Assembly: GCA_025266875.1 (NCBI GenBank)
Contig: JALLLT010000045.1
Location: forward strand, 124,001 to 188,000
Reading direction: 5' to 3'
Origin: Fennellomyces sp. T-0311
Lineage: Eukaryota; Mucoromycota; Mucoromycetes; Mucorales; Lichtheimiaceae
DNA length: 64,000 nucleotides
Position numbers and translations under genes: made by a program. Within the stretch, counting starts at the first letter, position 1. Each line of letters begins with the position of its first letter. Of the stretch, positions 56,816-64,000 are shown in pieces. The notes below the pieces were generated by a model. It searched no databases. It was given only the letters and a program-made list of their open reading frames with translations, and was not told the origin of the DNA.

Positions 56816-59395
56816 TTAATCTTGAGTATCGATCAATACTGTCGCGTTGAAACGCATCGTCGAGCACTTGTCGTTGGTTAGGAGGTAGCACATTTCGATA
56901 TACTTCCCGATCTCATTGCAGTTGACGTAGCGAGTCTTGTAATTCTTGAAGGGCTCGCTGATGCTGCTAGTACGAATGGAGTAGACTCTCTTCAGCGTTT
57001 CCCATACGGGTAAACAAGTCATTTTTAGGTGCAGTAGCTGGTTCCTCGTCGTCACCATCAATCACAATGACATCACCATCATTATCGTCAACTACTTCTT
57101 CAATTTCGTCATCATTGTCCGAATTCTCTTCATCCTCGTAGTCTAACAGCTGGAGCTTATCGCCTTCTTCATCCTCATCAGCAAGGTCATTTTCTAATGC
57201 AGGCTGGTTGATTGATGGATCTAGAGGTTGGATTGAAGCGGTGATCTTATCACTGAAGAGCTCTACCTCTATAATAATATTGCATGCAGTTAACGTACCT
57301 TCCTGGATAAAGATATCCACAGCGTCTGTAGCCAGTGGGTTTCTAGGGCGCTGATCGGAATGCTGGTTATGGGGTTGCCAGGGTAGAGGAAGTGCAATCA
57401 ACCGAAAGGGATACTGATTACCCTATATATATGAGTTATAATCAGAAACAACACAAATCATGTAAGCGTCCATATTGCAAACGCACAGACTTAATTTGCA
57501 CATAAGAAATAGTATGAGCACGATGAATATAAACCTGGCGAGCAGCAAAAAGTACTGTTGAGCGTCTATGATCGTTATCGCGGCTAATCAAGTGCTTACA
57601 CAGCATAAATTTACTGGCAGCAAATGACGGGCAACCACATGTCCAATGTGCCAAAGATGGCATGTATACCACATCTGCATTGTCACGTTCACTGACGTCT
57701 CGAAGTGTCTGGGTATAGACCTGCCACGACTTTGCAAACTTCATCTCCCATTGCAATACCTGGCGCCAATTTATAATCTTCATCTCAGACTTTGCTCTTA
57801 TGAGCGGAAGCTGCTGATTCGTGATTATGTATACCAGCATATCAAGTCTTGGCCGAGGAGGGTTAAGGAGAAAATCCTTTTTCAGCACCCTCCACTGTGC
57901 CTCGATCATCATCGTTGTCTTGGTGATTGGGACGTCATCTTCACGAGAGCTGCAAGCCCATCGAATCCACCATAGAGCCTGGTACCAACGATTGTACATA
58001 TAAACCCATACGTCAGGAAGGTCGTTCCAAAGCAATAGTCGTACATCTCGTGGCCACATTGCTGCCATATGACGCTGCCTGACGATAGCCAACTAAACTC
58101 GATATCAACAACACGTCTTTTATCTACATAAACAACACTTATAACGTACCACCTAGAACAGGGATACGTGGGTATAAGTGATAATGTTCCCCTATCGTAG
58201 ACAAAATCTGCTATTTCATAAACGCATCTGGGCACAAGCACAGACGCAGTGACCTACGACCAAAAACTCTCTCAATGGCGTTGATCTGTATCCGAAAACA
58301 CAAACTTTGGTCGTAAGCCATTGTTGTGCAGACCCCGGAAGAACCTATAGATGAAATCCATCCTAGAAGGTCTTCTTACTGCATCTGATATGCGCCCATT
58401 GCTGGCCCTCAAAAGCATATGCGCAATTGGGAAGCCACACTCACTGAATTTTGCAACGACACAAAAAGATCATACCCCATTCGATTCGTTTTATTTGTCG
58501 AATCGACATGAAGCTCGGTCGCACATGTAATAGGGCCTGCCGCCACATTGAATAGTTCCATGACGAATCCAACACGGAAAAACCATAAGCAGAAAAATGT
58601 AAAATTTGGTTATTTTATCCATTGTAAATATGTATACTATATATTGTCTCTACTATTAGTGTAGCATAGTGTTCATCGCGTATATATCTACCATTATGCA
58701 CGCATGGTCGTCTTTTACGTACTTCTCGAATTCCATTGATCCATTATAAATATGCATGATTGCAGATGTAAGTTGGTTGGGATGCAATTGGTGTCGATGT
58801 CGTGTTGTTCGAGGCCACAACGCATAGATCTATCATTATGTCAACGTATCAACATCTTCGCTGAGCAATTGAGCTTTCCTGCGACTGGATTACAGTTCCA
58901 CCTGCAGCGCACCATGCGGTGATACAGTCGCTGAGGTGTATTGCTCTCTGCATTATCAACAACGAACTGCTGCACATCTCTTGGAATTTCTACGTGAACG
59001 TGTTTTAGGGGTACAGGAGTAGGGTGGATGAAATTATGCTTGATCAAAACGTAAACATATTGATAGCCTTGATCGATATAACCAAGAATCTTCCCATTGC
59101 AATCGTACGTCATTATCCAAGAATGCAGGCGAGCGCAATCTTCGTCTGGTATCTGATGCTTCATATTGGTATTCTGAAAACATACGCACTGGAACGTGAC
59201 AGCATGACGCAACAGCGTATCGCCGAGAAACCTAAAGTAGTACTGTGACCGACGCGCGCTTCAATGCGACTAACAATATACTGAAGCAACGCACGATCCT
59301 CAGTAAGCTCCAACATGGGTCTTTCGATACCAACATTAGCTTCAAAACGCAGGGTGCGCCCACTAACAAATTCATTGGCTTTAATTAGTATTTTA
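56816..59395 (-). pseudogene. Decayed MULE (Mutator-like) transposase
   Basis: Read from 59.4 kb down, the relic starts NEFVSGRTLRFEANVGIERP, then (frame change) YFRFLGDTLLRHAVTFQC and NMKHQIPDEDC. Around 58.5 kb, TELHVDSTNKTNRMGYDLF corresponds to the first catalytic Asp region, and a shifted frame gives FPIAHMLLRAS. Around 57.6-58.1 kb it continues KTTMMIEAQWRVLKKDFLL and then a SWIM zinc finger (WTCGCPSFAASKFMLCKHLI), which is typical of MULE proteins. The C-terminus is strongly acidic (DEDEEGDKLQLLDYEDEENS) and ends near 56816. At least three frame breaks are needed, so it is non-functional. Confidence 0.75.
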
Positions 59396-59502
59396 TTTCA
59401 AAAGCAATCGTTCATTCAATTATTTCGTCCAGAGTCAGGGCAGAGTCGGACATAAGGTGTCCCACGTTGCTCTGTCTCTGGCGACACACTAGGCACGCGC
59501 TA

Positions 59503-59597
59503 TGTATTTCAGCTTAGTCGCACTATGTATACACTTTCTTCTGCACACCGCTCAATATGACGTGTGTGGAAATAAAACTCGGACATCAATTTCATTC
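59503..59597 (+). mobile_element. 3' tail of a second LINE copy
   Basis: TTCAGCTTAGTC, CACACCGCTCAATATGACG and TGGAAATAAAACTCGGACA match the last codons and 3' UTR of the LINE at 16.35-18.28 kb at most positions. Only about 95 bp remain and no poly-A is present, so this is an extremely truncated or partly deleted copy of the same LINE family. Confidence 0.8.
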
Positions 59598-59627
59598 GCT
59601 ATTTCTTTTCCGGTAAAGAGGTCGACA

Positions 59628-59705
59628 GAGCGATTGCAATCGTAATTGGAGTAGTAACGTAGGACTTCAATGGCAAAGAGGAAGAAAAAGTGGCTTATGC
59701 GTGAA
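59628..59705 (+). pseudogene. Duplicate fragment of the exonuclease motif III segment
   Basis: The frame DFNGKEEEKVAYA here resembles NWDGNLKEEQVAYAALDAW at 60.57-60.64 kb, and the DNA around it (AGCGAT...GTAATTGG...GTAAC) is also similar. It ends in a stop just before the transposase frame begins. It may be the tail end of another, mostly deleted copy of the neighbouring element. Confidence 0.45.
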
Positions 59706-59722
59706 AACTCTTAAACTGGTAG

Positions 59723-62700
59723 CACGACAGAGGGATCTACAACGCGCTGATGGACATATTCGGCCCGTTGATTGACTTGCTGACAATGATGCTTGATGGT
59801 GAAGTATTGAAAGGCGATCATTCCCACAAGATTGTCAAGCTCATCGCACAGACTGGAGGCAGTACACCGTTCACAGCATTGTATACTGTATGCAACGAAT
59901 ATGGGGAGATCAGTCTCCAACCATTGACACCTACCAAGGCACTCCCTCACTTGAAGCCATCGTTCGAGGCGATGCGCCGAGCTTATGAGCTGTACGGCCA
60001 TCAACCCCCAAAATACTTCTTTACCGACAATGTACGTGGAGATCAACGCTTCCTCACGAATATCCTACCGTCATTGTCAGTGAACATGAAACCAACCTCA
60101 GAATCGGCCTTGGAATGCCTTCAATGGCCTGACAATGTGCAAGTTAATGTTTACAGCACAGCAACAGAAATCAATCTTGCATGCAACCTTCTACTCGATC
60201 GAGCTGAAAAGAAAGGCTGTTTGCTGTTGGTTTCGATTGCGAATGGGCCTTTACTGGTAGACAGGCCGGAAAAGTTGCCGTTGTCCGAATTGCGATTGAC
60301 AATATCATTTATATTTTCCATCTCGCAAAGCTACGTGCCACATCGTCTTCTTCAGCTTCGTTTCTGCGCAGCGATTCCGTGTTCAAAATTGGTGTGCGCG
60401 TCGACAACGATTTTCGGAAGATAAAGGACTTCGGGGTTGAATGTCGTGGATCGGTCGAATTGGGCACTTTCTGCAAAGACCGAGGCCGAATAACCAATGC
60501 AGCAATGAGCCTAGCAGATATCACAGCGACTGTCCTCGAGTTTCAACTTGCCAAAGAAAGCGATGTTCGGTGAAGTAATTGGGATGGTAACCTAAAAGAA
60601 GAGCAAGTGGCGTATGCGGCGTTGGACGCGTGGGTCTCGCTTGCCATTCATGAAAAGCTGAAGCACATTCGACCGGCGGGATTAACGATACGAGGACCGC
60701 TAGAACCAGGCACTCCTATCTCCCTTCGTGATCCGGTTGGTAAAAAAGTGATAGCTTATGGCACCATTATAAACGACCAAAAAACGGCTGTTGAAAAAGC
60801 AAAGCCAACCGGCACTCAGCGAATTGCGATTAGGGTAACTAACGTTACCATCCCTGGATACATCTTGGACCTGCAAGAGAAGTCTTTGAGTGATTTTAGT
60901 CCAACACCGTTTACCGCTGTTGCCAAAAAGTCCCAACTACGTACCGCAAACACGATCGACCTCGAAACACCATTGCCTTCGTCCACCCATACTTCGAGTG
61001 CAACCTTCAGTTCAGCCTCTGCAGGCAATGATGGCAATAACACCGACGAGCCTACAGAAGATGTATTGCAAACGAGGGTTCTTAAAGACGCGTTCCATCT
61101 TATGGATCAAATCAAAGTGTCGAAGCGTCATGGTCTCCACGCTGAATTCTTCAGATGGTATCGTGATGCCCTTTTCGTTTATGACGAAGATGATCGAAAG
61201 CGCGTGGAAGAATTCTTGGAATCCAACAGCACCTCTTGGAAGCAAATGCTGGCAAAAAATCCTAGTTGGATTTTCAAAAGAGTGAAGCGAGTAATCCCAC
61301 CACCAGAAAAGCTATACCCAATTATCGAAGACCTGTTCAACGCCTGCGGTCCCCTTAAATGTGCTAAAAGCCAACTGCCACTCTTTGATGCTGCTGCTGA
61401 GAAGCAAGCAAAAAATGTGTTAAAGGCCATTAAAGACGGTCATGTATCTGATCCGCCCGGTGCATCATTCTACTTCAAGATTGGTAGGGATAAAAACAGT
61501 CTTCCTCTATATCGCTGTAGCCGAGGCACCAATTCAATCGAAGGTGGTGTCCATCAAAACCTTATTCGACGTCTCGGATCCTTTGGCGCATCTCCACATC
61601 TAATCCAGAATGTGCTTACTGACTATAGGCTGGGCCACAACACCGATGTGAGTTCATTTTAGACGCTTGATAGTTTCTCATATATTGAAGGTTACTTACT
61701 ACGCATGTGTGATAATATATAGGTTGGAAGTGTCAACAGATATGGGCGCATCCATCTAGGTCATTATGACCCCGGGGATCTCCCAACACATTCATCGCTT
61801 GCGACTTACACTTGGCCTACCATCTAACTTTGATTACCCAGGTGTAACTCCAAGTGCTCTTGAATATGAGTCGTGGAACGAGCTTTTTGTATCTGTCCCT
61901 TGCCACGAGATATCGCCGATAGCTTTGCTCACGAGCCATATCATCAACAAGTTGCGGTTAGCAACCGTATTACCGTTCCCTGGAATGAGTGGCAAGTTCC
62001 TCAGCACGTACTGCCAGCTGCAATTCATACACGAGCTGGGGCTCATCTAGAATACTTGGCACGTCGACAAGATGCCAAATATGCAATAGTACCAGTTCAT
62101 ATCCGTCCAGAACGTCAACTTTTTTCCGGATTCTGAATGATCAGTTCGTCAAAAAGTGGTTAACCAGATTGGGACTTGTTTGCAAGGTTATGGTCGAAAG
62201 AGGCGGATGGCAGGCAGATATTCTACAAAACGCCTGAGAACGTTTAAGCATATTTCAACGATTGATCCAAGGAACGCAATGCAGTAAATACGACTACAAA
62301 TAACATTGCCGCTTGGATCAACTTGAAAAATCGTCTACAAAAACCATGCAGAGACGTGTAAGCAGTGTGTGAACAGGTATCTCAGCCATTCTCGCTGCCG
62401 ATTCTTCCTCCTGCTCCTTCCACACCACCATTAGGACTGAATGTGCCTCTTGAGCCAATCATCAGTACCACTCAATCCGCAGTTTTGCAACCTCGCTCAC
62501 GGTGTTATCACCTGCTCGCTCCTGGTCCGCATTTGGTCGAGAACAGGATTTCTACTACAGCACAAGACTTCTACTCGCCGCCACCAATGCCGCCACCAAT
62601 GCCTCTGTACTTAGATCAACGGGTAGTATCAGTAGCGAGAACGAAGCATAGACGTCGATCTCCAGTGGTAGTAACTATCATATATATGTCTTCTCTGCAG

Positions 62701-62788
62701 GCGCAAGGGCGGTTGCAAGCCGCGGAAATGCACCAAGTGCGGCGATACAACTAGCTGTCCAGGCCACTACAAAGGGTCAAAAACCTGA
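59723..62788 (+). pseudogene. DDE-like transposase with inserted 3'-5' exonuclease domain, frame-broken
   Basis: The first part shows DDE-type blocks: LKGDHSHKIVKLIAQTGG (first Asp, codon at 59816), LYTVCNEYGEI, TKALPHLKPSFEAM and PPKYFFTDNVRGDQRFL (second Asp at 60026). After a frameshift near 60.22 kb comes a complete DEDDy exonuclease: GFDCEWAFTGRQAGKVAVV (motif I), IGVRVDNDFRKIKDFG (motif II) and KEEQVAYAALDAWVSLAIHE (motif III, with Tyr). A TGA at 60571 lies inside it. After a linker the transposase resumes: SLPLYRCSRGTNSIEGGVHQ (candidate Glu at 61540) and RLGSFGASPHLIQNVLTDYR. An intron at about 61648-61721 leads to VNRYGRIHLGHYDP. Frameshifts near 61776 and 61890-61900 follow. It ends with a zinc knuckle, KPRKCTKCGDTTSCP, stop 62788. 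All motifs survive, but this copy is inactive. Confidence 0.7.
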
Positions 62789-63352
62789 TAATCATACATG
62801 GTGTCTGGACCATCGCCAGCCACTCCATGCACGTGATGGGCAAGTGATTATTAAAGGGGCGTGTCGCGCAGCCATGACGCGTTAGCAAGTTTCAAATCAC
62901 CATGGCAGCTAATGGCTCTAACTCGGCTACGCCGTCAATAATTCGAGAGGCTCCAGATTTCCAACGATGTAACATAATATCAATATCTTTTGTAAAGAAC
63001 AGCTGCTAACAATGTATAGTAATTACCGGGTACCTCCTTACCGCAGAGCAGCCAACGCTCCAGGCGTTTATAGATCGAAATACTGAAACGATCGCCTCGC
63101 TTCCCACTCCTACCACTGACTTAAAGCGTTTCTGGACCTGGAGGTATACGCAGGCATGCCAGAAGTTAGGAAAAGAATGTGTAGGTCTAGTGACAATTGA
63201 CACTGTGTAAGACTCTAACGTGTACTTTAGTTTGTGGGCAATACTGACTGGTATAGCACCATGATTGCAGTTAACCAGCTTATTACACGCCTTCTACCAA
63301 CTCTTCGAGTGCTTCTCCTCTGGAGAAGTCAAAATATTACTTTATTAATCAA
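62789..63352. other. Spacer with a possible upstream exon of the last gene
   Basis: On the plus strand, TAEQPTLQAFIDRNTETIAS and FWTWRYTQACQKLGKEC (63.05-63.21 kb) look coding and end at a stop. They may be an upstream exon or a relic of the adjacent family gene. Nothing else was recognised. Confidence 0.4.
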
Positions 63353-64000
63353 ATGGAGGAAGCATACGCTAATATGTGGGCGCTTCCTTCCGGCACGACG
63401 GTGGAGGATATCATGATCAAGTGTGCTCGTGAGATCCCGTATGAGCAGTAAGAAACATGTGACTACCTAATATAAATACAATACTAACCTGTTTTTTAGC
63501 CCTGCTCATAGCTTTATCTTTGACACACAAGATAGTTGTTGGGATGGGCACTTTTCAGAAGAGGATCTGAATTATATCAGAACTTTCAACGCTCCCCAAC
63601 TTCCCAATATCACTGACGATGAAGCCATTGTTTATCTAAAGCTCTTCGAAGGGAAGGTGAGTGTTAGTACGCTGTGTAAAAAGGGTTAAAAAGCGACTGA
63701 ATGGTGAAATCAATTATAATTATATGTAGACAACTTATGATGATATCATGCGTACTTTGTTGGCTGGTCCATATTCAGAAGCCGAATCATCGAACGTTGC
63801 GTGGTTACGCCACACCATAATGACAGCCATGATGAACTGCAGGAAAAAGTTCACAGACAAGCATTTTTCTGAAACAGATATCATTATTCACATCTGGTCC
63901 CAGATCATTTATTGCTTTGCAGACACAGATATCGATGTCAACACGTATGTATTATGGCTTTTACGTTTATGTGTATATGTCTAACATTTATACCATAGCG
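63353..64000 (+). CDS. Member of a multigene family of unknown function (5' part, runs off the window)
   Basis: Three exons splice cleanly: MEEAYANMWALPSGTTVEDI...AREIPYEQ with donor GTAAGA near 63450, then PAHSFIFDTQDSCWDGHFSE and EDLNYIRTFNAPQLPNITDD to 63657, then TTYDDIMRTLLAGPYSEAES...ETDIIIHIWSQIIYCFADTD to 63944. A fourth exon would begin at 63999 after an intron ending ACCATAG. SFIFDTQDSCW corresponds to SILDLSDST in the decayed copy at 11.3 kb, and the IIHIW block to its IIKLW block. No frame break is present, so this copy may be intact. The upstream frame stays open a little before the Met, so the start is provisional. The function is unknown, and I recognise no catalytic motif. Confidence 0.6.

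Overview
This is a eukaryotic, almost certainly fungal, window. Most genes are cut by short GT-AG introns of about 40-75 nt, lie on both strands with short spacers, and encode a fungal repertoire: IRE1, a Cla4-type PAK kinase, an LRG1-type LIM-RhoGAP, a PCL-like cyclin and PPP4R3. The transposon load and a lineage-restricted gene family that I recall from Mucorales point to an early-diverging fungus, Mucoromycota being the best guess. That placement is inference; no search was run.

Layout. 1-0.5 kb: 3' end of mitochondrial ribosomal protein uS2m. 0.5-2.7 kb: AT-rich spacer with two inverted copies of one MITE around a fragment of the multigene family. 2.75-4.76 kb (-): a complete multi-exon POT1 telomere protein. 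6.1-9.6 kb (+): IRE1, tail-to-tail with a TACO1/YebC gene (-). 11-20 kb: mostly dead DNA, with a decayed family member, a 5'-truncated LINE carrying a perfect 15-bp target-site duplication, and a decayed transposase with a TnpB/Fanzor-like zinc-ribbon end.

20.3-56.2 kb is the gene-rich core: cyclin, TB2/DP1/HVA22 (REEP) protein, a small RVxF-motif protein, a Kelch-BTB-BACK protein, Cla4/PAK, PPP4R3, a 197-bp foldback element, an ABC-class ATPase, an ER FKBP, an MFS transporter, an ACOT9-like thioesterase, an ITFG2-like propeller, ornithine carbamoyltransferase, a KDM3-like JmjC protein, RAD17 and the LIM-RhoGAP. These genes serve unrelated pathways and nothing suggests a cluster. Themes recur: ER biology (IRE1, REEP, FKBP), DNA integrity (POT1, RAD17, PPP4R3), Rho/Rac/Cdc42 morphogenesis (Cla4, LRG1) and mitochondria (uS2m, TACO1, OTC, ACOT9).

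56.8-62.8 kb is a transposon graveyard: a MULE transposase (-), a LINE 3' tail, and a damaged transposase in which a complete DEDDy 3'-5' exonuclease domain sits between the second Asp and the Glu of a DDE-like catalytic domain. That architecture is the most unusual thing in the window. The window ends inside an apparently intact member (63.35-64 kb) of the multigene family whose relics occur at 1.4 kb and 11-12.9 kb. I found no tRNA, rRNA or CRISPR array.
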